Shown here: positions 1 to 5,341 of the stretch, one piece after another | Position numbering within the stretch: the first letter of the stretch is position 1 | How the letters are laid out: every line of letters starts with the position of its first letter | Source of the DNA: Clostridium sp. CAG:632 | Lineage (GTDB): Bacteria > Bacillota > Clostridia > Lachnospirales > Lachnospiraceae | Length of the DNA stretch: 5,855 bases | Direction: 5' to 3' | Assembly (NCBI GenBank): GCA_000431515.1 | Contig: HF991364.1 | Coordinates: forward strand, 19,863-25,717 | Translations under genes and position numbers: made by a program | The notes under the pieces: model-generated | Databases searched by the model: none | Seen by the model: the letters and a program-made list of their open reading frames with translations, nothing else | What the model was told of the DNA's origin: nothing

Positions 1-305
1 GCTGCACTCCGGCAGCTGCCGGAAAGTGCTCCTGACATCGTAATAACTATAACCTGTTCCGCTCCCTCATACGCTACCAGCCATGCCGCCGGAGATGGGC
101 AGCTGGTTCTTCCGGGTTCTTCTCCCTCTTCCATGCGCCAGAGCATTTCTGCGACCTTCAGACTTTTCGTATCTACATATTCCTCGCCTTCGATCATAAT
201 CGTAAATGGCACCCGTTCAAATCCGATCTCGCTCTGTCCCGATTTCTGTCCGGCTTTTATTCCCGGCATATCACAACCGGAATCCGTCACAATTTTCCAT
301 TGCAT
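1..305 (-). CDS. DegV-family fatty-acid-binding protein, N-terminal part (cut by window edge)
   Basis: The first 101 codons of a DegV/FakB-like protein, which normally has about 280 residues; the rest lies beyond the left edge. Members of this family bind a fatty acid in the cytoplasm, and the FakB type presents it to the FakA kinase for phosphorylation. Visible family motifs are KIVTDSGCDM near the start (residues 4-13), VPFTI (32-36), EEYVDT (41-46), TSCPSP (67-72) and ITMSGALSGS (88-97). The Thr of TSxPSP and the Ser of the SxxLSG loop are in the positions expected to contact the lipid carboxylate. The start is set by an AGGAGG ribosome binding site at 314-319, 8 nt upstream. It follows the terminator behind MazG-VOC and is probably a separate unit, but I could not find a convincing promoter in the short gap. 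The family call is firm; whether it partners a FakA cannot be seen here. Confidence 0.9.
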   Translation of the reverse strand, partial: MQWKIVTDSGCDMPGIKAGQKSGQSEIGFERVPFTIMIEGEEYVDTKSLKVAEMLWRMEEGEEPGRTSCPSPAAWLVAYEGAEQVIVITMSGALSGSCRSA

Positions 306-358
306 ACTTTCTTCCTCCTAGCTTTGAAATTACATACCCGCATGACTGCTTATAACAC

Positions 359-386
359 AAAAAGCAGCCTGCACTCACAGTCTGCT
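359..386 (-). terminator. Intrinsic terminator after mazG-VOC
   Basis: On the minus strand, an AGCAG/CTGCT and CTG/CAG stem with one internal A-G mismatch and a 6-nt loop is followed by five T residues at 363-359. It lies about 55 nt past the MazG-VOC stop codon and before the DegV gene, so it should separate the two transcripts. Confidence 0.75.
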
Positions 387-440
387 CTTAGTGTTTCTCT
401 TTTCTGTTATTTTATTCCCTGTCTACTTCTATCCTTCCGC

Positions 441-1334
441 CTATTTCTCGCAGAAGAATTCAATCTCTTCTCCTAACGGTCCTCTGCAAAATGCAATTCT
501 CGCCGGGAATTCCGGTTCGGACGCAATCATGATGTTTTTTGGTTCGATCAGCACTTCATAGCCGGCCTTTCGCACTGCCTCTATACAGGCATCCGGATCA
601 TCTACCGTAAATGCAAAATGCCGGATGACACCCTTTTCTAACGGCTCATCCCCATCCGGAAATACCTCCAGCAGTCCGTTTCCGGTGTCCAGCATAATGC
701 CGCTCGCCCAGCTCCGACGCACCGGCAGTCCCAGAATATCCCGATAGAAATGGATCACCTTTGCATATTCTTCCGCACTGCAGCATTTCATGGAAACATG
801 ATGGATTCCGTGAATCAGCTTATCACCATCTGCCGCATGCAGTCCCTTTCTCTTTCTGGCTGCCTCGATCAGCTGCTCCGATTCATCAAAAGCCTCCGGA
901 AGAAACTTCTCCATCCACTCCTTGCCTTTCTTCTCCTGCTCCTTGATCCTGCCCCACTGTTCCTTCAGGGCAGCCTCATCCTTCGCATCGGATTCTCCGA
1001 ACACATGCGGATGTCTGCGTACCATTTTCTCCGCCACTCCATGAATGACGTCTGCCAGATCAAACAGGCCTTCCTCCTCTGCTATCTCTGCATGCATCAC
1101 AACCTGCAGAAGCAAATCTCCCAGTTCTTCCTTCAGATTATCACCGTTTCCGGTCCGGTCTAATATATTAATGCCGCCGATCACCTCTGCAGCCTCTTCC
1201 ACGCACTCCGGCTTCAGCGACCGGTGTGTCTGTTCCCGGTCCCACGGACATCCATCCTCCGCCCGCAGTCTTGTCACTACCTGTTTTAAATAAAGGATCT
1301 CCGCTTGAATATCGAACTTTTTATTTTCTTCCAT
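441..1334 (-). CDS. mazG: MazG nucleotide pyrophosphohydrolase fused to a VOC (glyoxalase-fold) domain
   Basis: A 297-residue, two-domain cytoplasmic protein. Residues 1 to about 165 are a MazG domain, which hydrolyses nucleoside triphosphates to monophosphate and pyrophosphate, typically to remove non-canonical NTPs. It shows GCPWDREQT (28-36), the metal-binding EExxE (E46, E47, E50) and ExxxD-type EELGD (69-73) motifs, and RRHPHVF (106-112). E. coli MazG has two tandem MazG domains; here the second is absent. Residues 175-296 instead form a VOC domain, with IHHVSM (177-182), FYRDILGL (196-203), LLEVF (221-225), RHFAF (238-242) and EEIEFF (289-294). H179, E223, H239 and E292 match the His/Glu/His/Glu metal set of glyoxalase I-like enzymes. 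The frame is continuous across the linker. GGGGAG at 1343-1348 lies 8 nt before the ATG. Both domain calls are firm; the VOC substrate is unknown. Confidence 0.93.
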   Translation of the reverse strand: MEENKKFDIQAEILYLKQVVTRLRAEDGCPWDREQTHRSLKPECVEEAAEVIGGINILDRTGNGDNLKEELGDLLLQVVMHAEIAEEEGLFDLADVIHGVAEKMVRRHPHVFGESDAKDEAALKEQWGRIKEQEKKGKEWMEKFLPEAFDESEQLIEAARKRKGLHAADGDKLIHGIHHVSMKCCSAEEYAKVIHFYRDILGLPVRRSWASGIMLDTGNGLLEVFPDGDEPLEKGVIRHFAFTVDDPDACIEAVRKAGYEVLIEPKNIMIASEPEFPARIAFCRGPLGEEIEFFCEK

Positions 1335-1358
1335 ATATCATTCTCCCCGGTAATTGTT

Positions 1359-1394
1359 AAAAATAACAGGAATCCATGCGAACTCCTGTTATTT
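1359..1394 (-). terminator. Intrinsic terminator after the flavoprotein gene
   Basis: A perfect 11-bp inverted repeat (1361-1371 with 1384-1394, core AACAGGA/TCCTGTT) has a 12-nt loop. On the minus strand it ends in five T residues at 1363-1359, three of them within the stem. It lies about 60 nt after the flavoprotein stop and only 24 nt before the MazG-VOC start, directly against the promoter at 1395-1423. Confidence 0.75.
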
Positions 1395-1423
1395 ATCATA
1401 TCTGTTATTCTGTAAAATTGCAA
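1395..1423 (-). promoter_or_regulatory. Candidate promoter for mazG-VOC, abutting the upstream terminator
   Basis: On the minus strand, TTGCAA at 1418-1423, a 17-bp spacer, then TATGAT at 1395-1400, a good sigma-A match. The expected start point, about 1388, falls inside the 5' arm of the terminator hairpin. No other space for a promoter exists between that hairpin and the MazG-VOC start codon. Confidence 0.55.
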
Positions 1424-1453
1424 GCAGACACCGGGGATTTCCAACAAATCACC

Positions 1454-2071
1454 TTATGGGATAAAATGTGTCCAGACACGCTCCTCCGTTTCCGGCAATC
1501 CGAACTGTTCTTTTCCCAGTGCGATACTCTTCATCAGAAACGTCATGTTCCGTGCAAGTACCCGCATGGTCTGCTTTCCTTCCTCATCCATCTGTGCCTT
1601 TCCCGGCTCTCTGCCATGGATACTGTTCCAATACTGGCTGGATGCGATCGGCATATTGGCGATCGTAAAGTATTTATTCAACTCATCAAAGGTCGCAGAA
1701 CAGCCGCCGCGTCTTGCACAGACCACGCTGGCTCCTACCTTCATAGTCTTGTTAAAATGGGTACTATAAAACAGCCGGTCCAGACATGCGATCAGTGTCG
1801 CATTCGCCGATGCGTAGTAAACCGGACTGGCAATTACCAGACCGTCTGCTGCCTCAAACTTCGGTGCCAGCTCATTGACCACATCATCAAATACGCATTT
1901 TCCGGCCTCTGCACAGTGTCCGCAGGCGATACAACCGCGTACATCCTTCATTCCGATTTGTACAGTTTCCGTCTCTACACCATTCTCAGCGAACACCTGC
2001 TCCATCTCCCGGATAGCGATCGTTGTGTTACCGTTGACTCTCGGACTTCCGTTAATAATCAATACTTTCAT
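1454..2071 (-). CDS. NADPH-dependent FMN reductase-like iron-sulfur flavoprotein
   Basis: A 205-residue flavodoxin-fold protein. The N-terminus has a beta strand followed by the FMN-phosphate loop GSPRVNGNT (8-16); SPVYYASANA (82-91) is the second flavin-contact segment. The cysteines C47, C50, C53 and C59 form CX2CX2CX5C, the compact [4Fe-4S] motif of the Isf (iron-sulfur flavoprotein) group first described in methanogens. It therefore probably carries FMN plus an iron-sulfur cluster and transfers electrons from a reductant to an unidentified acceptor, possibly in oxidative or quinone stress. RGGC (121-124) resembles a loop common in clostridial homologs. The start has AAGGAG at 2079-2084, 7 nt upstream. 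It follows the XRE-AbrB gene by 35 nt and is probably cotranscribed with it, ending at the hairpin at 1359-1394. The fold is firm, the cluster likely, and the substrate unknown. Confidence 0.88.
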   Translation of the reverse strand: MKVLIINGSPRVNGNTTIAIREMEQVFAENGVETETVQIGMKDVRGCIACGHCAEAGKCVFDDVVNELAPKFEAADGLVIASPVYYASANATLIACLDRLFYSTHFNKTMKVGASVVCARRGGCSATFDELNKYFTIANMPIASSQYWNSIHGREPGKAQMDEEGKQTMRVLARNMTFLMKSIALGKEQFGLPETEERVWTHFIP

Positions 2072-2075
2072 GTTA

Positions 2076-2096
2076 TGACTCCTTTTCCTGACTCCT
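2076..2096 (-). repeat. Duplicated ribosome-binding-site octamer before the flavoprotein gene
   Basis: The 8-mer AGGAGTCA (minus strand) occurs twice with a 13-nt period, at 2089-2096 and 2076-2083. Only the copy nearer the ATG is correctly placed to act as the Shine-Dalgarno sequence. The other looks like a short local duplication and may be chance. Confidence 0.45.
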
Positions 2097-2106
2097 GTCT
2101 ATCTTG

Positions 2107-2523
2107 CTATTTATCTTTCCGAAGCTGTTTCATCATATTCAGAAATTCCTTTTCATTGACCAGTGCAATTCCCTGCGTCTCATCTCCGAGAACGATCAGC
2201 CGGTCCCCGGTCTCAATGTGAAATATCTTTCTTGCCTTTGCCGGTATTACGATCTGGCCCTTCTCACCTACCTTGACAGTTCCGAACAGATGCTTGCCCC
2301 GCGGTGGAATGCCAACGTCATCAATCACCTTCTCATAATTCACCAGATCATCTAAGGATACATTAAAAATATCTGCCAGTTGCTTACACTTGTCAATATC
2401 CGGCAGGGACTCTCCGGTCTCATATTTGGAGATGGTCTGTCTACTGACCTGCAGCCTTTCTGCCAGCTCCTCCTGCGACATCTTATGTATTTTTCTTAAT
2501 TCAATCAGATTATCACTGAACAT
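2107..2523 (-). CDS. XRE-family helix-turn-helix regulator fused to an AbrB/SpoVT-like DNA-binding domain
   Basis: A 138-residue predicted cytoplasmic transcription factor. Residues 5-60 form an XRE (Cro/CI-type) helix-turn-helix, with MSQEELAERLQVSRQTISKY (15-34) covering the two DNA-contact helices and GESLPD behind them. Residues 80-128 form a swapped-hairpin AbrB/MazE-type domain, recognisable from GTVKVGEKGQIVIPAKAR (81-98) and GDRLIVLGD (106-114). The start was chosen at ATG 2523 because AAGGAG at 2530-2535 lies 6 nt upstream. The same frame stays open to 2712, but that extension would run through the aspartokinase terminator and the promoter, so it is rejected. It is 35 nt upstream of the flavoprotein gene. 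Autoregulation and control of that gene are inferred from position and from the palindrome at the promoter. It could instead act elsewhere. Confidence 0.9.
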   Translation of the reverse strand: MFSDNLIELRKIHKMSQEELAERLQVSRQTISKYETGESLPDIDKCKQLADIFNVSLDDLVNYEKVIDDVGIPPRGKHLFGTVKVGEKGQIVIPAKARKIFHIETGDRLIVLGDETQGIALVNEKEFLNMMKQLRKDK

Positions 2524-2529
2524 ACCGCT

Positions 2530-2537
2530 CTCCTTCC
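2530..2537 (-). promoter_or_regulatory. Ribosome binding site that sets the XRE-AbrB start
   Basis: GGAAGGAG on the minus strand lies 6 nt before the ATG at 2523. Upstream in-frame ATGs at about 2545-2560 lack a comparable site at good spacing, so this decides the short, 138-residue form. Confidence 0.8.
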
Positions 2538-2578
2538 GGATATCCATGCATTTCATTACCCCTAAGATTCTCTGCCTT

Positions 2579-2607
2579 ATTATAGTATACTTGTGGCTGA
2601 ACTGCAA
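2579..2607 (-). promoter_or_regulatory. Candidate promoter of the XRE-AbrB/flavoprotein operon
   Basis: On the minus strand, TTGCAG at 2602-2607, a 17-bp spacer and a perfect TATAAT at 2579-2584. The predicted start, near 2572, gives a leader of about 50 nt. It lies just downstream of the aspartokinase terminator, as expected for a new unit. Confidence 0.7.
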
Positions 2608-2616
2608 TTCATTGCA
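2603..2616. promoter_or_regulatory. Candidate operator palindrome overlapping the -35 box
   Basis: TGCAAT-TC-ATTGCA, a perfect 6-bp inverted repeat with a 2-bp centre, overlaps the -35 hexamer of the XRE-AbrB promoter. Short palindromes at this position are typical dimeric-repressor sites. Binding by the downstream XRE-AbrB protein is an inference. An 8-bp palindrome, AGTATACT (2584-2591), also lies next to the -10 box. Confidence 0.4.
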
Positions 2617-2638
2617 AAAATTCATTTCCCGCATATTG

Positions 2639-2671
2639 AAAAGAGGCCGGGACACTCTGCCCCAGCCTCTT
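2639..2671 (-). terminator. Intrinsic terminator after aspartokinase
   Basis: The minus-strand RNA forms an 11-bp GC-rich stem, AAGAGGCUGGG with CCCGGCCUCUU, including one U-G wobble. The loop is 9 nt (2652-2660) and the stem ends in UUUU. The wobble means the structure is better on the minus strand. It lies about 78 nt past the aspartokinase stop. Confidence 0.8.
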
Positions 2672-2749
2672 CTTATCCATTTATATGATTTATCGTTTCC
2701 TGTCTCTGCCAAGCGGAACCAACCCGTATGATCTCACAATCTGAATATC

Positions 2750-4066
2750 CTACTTTGTAATAAAGGTATGATAAATCGCTCTGATTGCAGTCTCAAAATC
2801 ACTGTTCTTAACTCCGATAATGATATTCAGCTCTGAAGAACCCTGATCGATCATCTTGATATTAATGCCTTCTTTTGCAAGAGCACTGAATAACTTACCT
2901 GCAGTGCCACTGGCTGACTTCATACCTCGGCCAACCACTGCTATCAATGCCAGACCCGACTCAATCTCAACGGAATCCGGCTCTGCCAGACGGTGAATCG
3001 CAGAAACAACACTCTGCTCCTTATCAATAAACTCATCCGCATGTACAACAATTGTCATGGTATCAATACCGGACGGCATATGCTCGAATGAGATCTCATT
3101 CTCTTCAAATGCCTGCAATACCTTTCGGCCAAAGCCAATCTCTGAATTCATCATTGCCTTTGAGATAAAGATGGTACAGAAATCCTTCTTACCTGCAATA
3201 CCGGTAACTACATAATCCTGCTTCTGACAGGTACTCTCTACGATCCAGGTACCTGCATCCTCCGGTGCATTCGTGTTGCGGATATTAATCGGAATACCAC
3301 AATGGCGAACCGGGAAGATTGCGTCCTCATGAAGCACAGACGCTCCCATATAAGAAAGCTCACGCAGCTCTCTGTAAGTAATATATTTAATCGGCTTTGG
3401 ATCCGGAACGATCCGCGGATCTGCTACTAAGAAGCCGGATACATCCGTCCAGTTCTCATATACATCCGCACGGCTTGCCTGTGCTACGATTGAACCGGTC
3501 ACATCGGAACCGCCACGGGAGAAGGTCTTAACCTTTCCATCCTTACCGGTACCGTAAAAGCCCGGAATAACAGCACGTTCACACTGCTTTAATCTGGAAG
3601 ATAATACTTTCTCAGTCTTATAACTGTTCAGATTTCCTTCTTCATTAAAGAAGATCACCTCTGCAGCATCGATAAACTCTACACCCAGATATACAGCCAT
3701 GATCTTACCATTCAGAAATTCTCCTCTGGATGCCGCATAGTCTTTCTGTGGATCTTCCTTCAACGCCTTTGCAATTTCTTCAAACTCTGTATTAAGAGAG
3801 AAATCCTTCAGCCCAAGGCCCTGAATGATCTCATCATATCTTGCCTTAATTGCCTTCATCTCTTCTGCGATATCTTTTCCTTCACTTGCTGTCTCATATA
3901 CATGAAGAAGCATATCGGTAACCTTTGTATCTTCCGAAAACCGTTTGCCGGGTGCAGAAGGTACTACATATACACGTGATTCATCCGCACGGATAATATC
4001 TCCTACCTTTTTGAACTGTTCTGCACTTGCCAGTGAACTACCACCAAATTTGACTACTTTTTTCAT
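2750..4066 (-). CDS. lysC: Aspartokinase (monofunctional, two C-terminal ACT domains)
   Basis: Catalyses ATP-dependent phosphorylation of L-aspartate, the committed step to lysine/diaminopimelate, threonine and methionine. The 438-residue length fits a monofunctional enzyme. The amino-acid kinase domain (1 to about 285) has KFGGSS (6-11), SRGE (113-116), TFSRGGSD (181-188), WTDVSGF (206-212) and ADPR (215-218). Two ACT domains follow, at about 299-360 and 372-435, the second with VGRGM (378-382) and NIKMIDQGSSELNIIIGV (402-419). These normally give feedback inhibition by lysine and/or threonine, but the effector cannot be read from sequence. The architecture resembles B. subtilis AK III (YclM) and E. 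coli LysC more than enzymes with an internal beta-subunit start. The ATG is preceded by a modest AAAAGG at 4077-4082. It has its own promoter at 4166-4194, and no other amino-acid biosynthesis gene is adjacent. Confidence 0.96.
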   Translation of the reverse strand: MKKVVKFGGSSLASAEQFKKVGDIIRADESRVYVVPSAPGKRFSEDTKVTDMLLHVYETASEGKDIAEEMKAIKARYDEIIQGLGLKDFSLNTEFEEIAKALKEDPQKDYAASRGEFLNGKIMAVYLGVEFIDAAEVIFFNEEGNLNSYKTEKVLSSRLKQCERAVIPGFYGTGKDGKVKTFSRGGSDVTGSIVAQASRADVYENWTDVSGFLVADPRIVPDPKPIKYITYRELRELSYMGASVLHEDAIFPVRHCGIPINIRNTNAPEDAGTWIVESTCQKQDYVVTGIAGKKDFCTIFISKAMMNSEIGFGRKVLQAFEENEISFEHMPSGIDTMTIVVHADEFIDKEQSVVSAIHRLAEPDSVEIESGLALIAVVGRGMKSASGTAGKLFSALAKEGINIKMIDQGSSELNIIIGVKNSDFETAIRAIYHTFITK

Positions 4067-4073
4067 TGAGATT

Positions 4074-4097
4074 TTACCTTTTCTTTCCTGAATTCAT
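4074..4097 (-). CDS. Possible 7-codon leader ORF ending 7 nt before lysC
   Basis: ATG at 4097 to TAA at 4074 encodes MNSGKKR. A GGGGAGAG sequence at 4106-4113 lies 8 nt upstream and would be an acceptable ribosome binding site. The Lys-Lys-Arg codons overlap the AAAAGG used by lysC, so its translation would affect access to the lysC start. It is too short for any protein-level support and could be chance. Confidence 0.2.
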   Translation of the reverse strand: MNSGKKR

Positions 4098-4132
4098 TCG
4101 TGCGACTCTCCCCGCACCTGCTCCATATTCAT
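4094..4132 (-). CDS. Possible 12-codon leader ORF overlapping the next by ATGA
   Basis: ATG at 4132 to TGA at 4094 encodes MNMEQVRGESHE. Its stop overlaps the start of the 7-codon frame as ATGA, the arrangement seen in translationally coupled genes. Only a weak GGGA precedes it. It lies wholly inside the predicted lysC leader. Low confidence; listed because it belongs with the leader structure. Confidence 0.15.
   Translation of the reverse strand: MNMEQVRGESHE
4100..4117 (-). promoter_or_regulatory. Hairpin in the lysC leader
   Basis: GTGCG and CGCAC form a 5-bp stem around the loop GGGAGAGT, within the predicted leader RNA. The loop holds a Shine-Dalgarno-like purine run that would serve the 7-codon frame. 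The leader, about 93 nt from the predicted start point near 4159, is shorter than a lysine riboswitch, and I see no L-box core. Function unknown. Confidence 0.35.
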
Positions 4133-4165
4133 AAGATCCCGTTCCAAAACGAGCCTAACACTTGT

Positions 4166-4194
4166 ATTTTAGACATCTTTGCCCATTCTGGCAA
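4166..4194 (-). promoter_or_regulatory. Promoter of lysC
   Basis: On the minus strand, TTGCCA (5/6 match) at 4189-4194, a 17-bp spacer, then TAAAAT (5/6 match) at 4166-4171. It lies between the WYL stop codon and lysC. No terminator is visible behind the WYL gene, so read-through from it into lysC is also possible. Confidence 0.7.
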
Positions 4195-4230
4195 TAGAAA
4201 ATCATAATTTTTTCGAATATATTGAACAAT

Positions 4231-5232
4231 CTACTCCTCTGATCTCCCATATTGTCTGGCCAAGCGCTTGATTTCCTCCCGCATTTCATCCACTACCGAC
4301 TCAGGTCCTATAATCTCCGCCCCGTCTCCAAGGCCGATCACCCATGCCATAAACTGTCTGCTCACCGCCACATCAACGGTCGCAACGAACTGTTTCTCGT
4401 TCAATCGTGTCATGGATACATCTTTCCCAAACCGGTCGATCATAACCCCGGCAAGTGAATTATCGCACTTTATCCGCACCCATTCTTCAACACCGCCATA
4501 CATACCAAACGTTTTTCTGGCATATGCAGCCATGTTAAAGGATTTAAACATCTGCTTTCCTTCCCGCTGTTCTCCACTGGATTCTATGTTAAGCATCTTA
4601 TCTACTCTAAAATGCTTAATGATCCCCTGGATGCTGTCATATGCGATCAGATAATAATTCTCATCATCCCAGGATAATGCCCATGGACTCACTTCATAGA
4701 CAGCTCCGTTGTGCCGGAGTTCCATCTCTTTGTCTACATTCCATTGGAAATATCGGAATCGGATCCGTGAATTCTCTGCAATGGCGGTGTGAATCCTGTC
4801 CACATTATAATAAATGCTTTCATTCATGGTCTTTACTCTGCCATTGACAAACACCTGTCTGTGAAGCTGTGATGCCTCATACTGACTGGCCAGTCCCTCA
4901 ATCTTCTTAATCAATTCATTGGATTTCCCCTCGGTAATAAACTTTGCCGACTGTACGGAATCCACAAGTAATTTCAGCTCTGCCAGCTCAAACTGCCGGT
5001 TGCCGACATGATAATAATACTTTCTGTCTTCCTGCGTACCTATAATATCCATCCCATACACCCGAAGCGTCTCCAGATCATCATAAAGACTTTTCCGCTC
5101 TGCACCGATACCATATGCCTGCAATGCATCTATGATTTCCGACATTGTAATACTATGTGTCTCATCGGTTTTCTCTAACAGTATTTTCATAAGGTAGACC
5201 AGCTTCAATTTCTGATTGGATGACTTTGCCAT
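4231..5232 (-). CDS. WYL-domain helix-turn-helix transcriptional regulator
   Basis: A 333-residue predicted cytoplasmic, ligand-sensing transcription factor of the DeoR/HTH_11 plus WYL class. Residues 8-75 form a winged helix-turn-helix, with the recognition segment around ERKSLYDDLETLRVYGMDI (45-63) typical of this class. The WYL domain spans about 140-212, with VSPWALSW (181-188), NYYLIAYD (192-199) and HFRVDKM (207-213); the name-giving triad reads YYL instead of WYL. Residues 240-330 fit the WCX C-terminal extension common in this family. WYL domains are thought to bind nucleic acid or nucleotide-like ligands, but the ligand here is unknown. A GGGGAGGAG run at 5237-5245 lies just before the ATG, with GGAGG (5239-5243) 6 nt upstream. 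The promoter at 5281-5309 suggests it is separate from the kinase-like gene upstream. Its target genes cannot be inferred. Confidence 0.92.
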   Translation of the reverse strand: MAKSSNQKLKLVYLMKILLEKTDETHSITMSEIIDALQAYGIGAERKSLYDDLETLRVYGMDIIGTQEDRKYYYHVGNRQFELAELKLLVDSVQSAKFITEGKSNELIKKIEGLASQYEASQLHRQVFVNGRVKTMNESIYYNVDRIHTAIAENSRIRFRYFQWNVDKEMELRHNGAVYEVSPWALSWDDENYYLIAYDSIQGIIKHFRVDKMLNIESSGEQREGKQMFKSFNMAAYARKTFGMYGGVEEWVRIKCDNSLAGVMIDRFGKDVSMTRLNEKQFVATVDVAVSRQFMAWVIGLGDGAEIIGPESVVDEMREEIKRLARQYGRSEE

Positions 5233-5280
5233 ATTGCTCCTCCCCTATCGTATAATCTCGATTCATTACGCCCTTTCACT

Positions 5281-5309
5281 ATAATAATAGAAAGTCAGAC
5301 AAAAAGCAA
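5281..5309 (-). promoter_or_regulatory. Candidate promoter of the WYL regulator gene
   Basis: On the minus strand, TTGCTT at 5304-5309, a 17-bp spacer and TATTAT at 5281-5286. The -10 box matches at 5/6 positions and the -35 box at 3/6. The leader would be about 40 nt. A TATAGT just downstream is an alternative -10. Confidence 0.45.
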
Positions 5310-5320
5310 GTATCCGGTCT

Positions 5321-5341
5321 ATTCTTTTATTCTTTTATTCT
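5321..5341. repeat. Short AT-rich tandem repeat, ATTCTTTT period 8
   Basis: Two full copies and a partial third copy of ATTCTTTT overlap the end of the kinase-like gene. It includes that gene's stop codon at 5335-5337. The copy number could drift by slippage and change the C-terminus, but nothing shows that this happens. Confidence 0.6.

Noticed and set aside
133..321. A 62-codon plus-strand frame at the left end
   Set aside because: It is antisense to the DegV-family gene, which has clear motifs and an AGGAGG site; the plus-strand frame has neither.
1376..2221. A 281-codon open frame on the plus strand, longer than the flavoprotein gene it overlaps
   Set aside because: It is antisense to the flavoprotein and part of the XRE-AbrB gene, has a Cys/His/Ser-rich composition with no recognisable domain and no good ribosome binding site. 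The minus-strand genes show clear family motifs over the same DNA.
441..2523. A MazEF-MazG-like toxin-antitoxin module, because an AbrB/MazE-fold domain lies near mazG
   Set aside because: The AbrB part belongs to an XRE fusion regulator, no MazF-like toxin is present, a flavoprotein gene and a terminator lie between, and mazG-VOC appears to have its own promoter.
2524..2712. A 63-residue N-terminal extension of the XRE-AbrB protein
   Set aside because: The extension would be translated from the lysC terminator hairpin and the promoter itself, and a strong ribosome binding site sits directly before the ATG at 2523.
4067..4230. A lysine riboswitch or T-box before lysC
   Set aside because: The predicted leader is about 93 nt, too short for an L-box of about 170 nt, and neither the L-box core nor the T-box AGGGUGG element is visible. 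The AGGTGCGG near 4111-4121 resembles part of an L-box motif only superficially.
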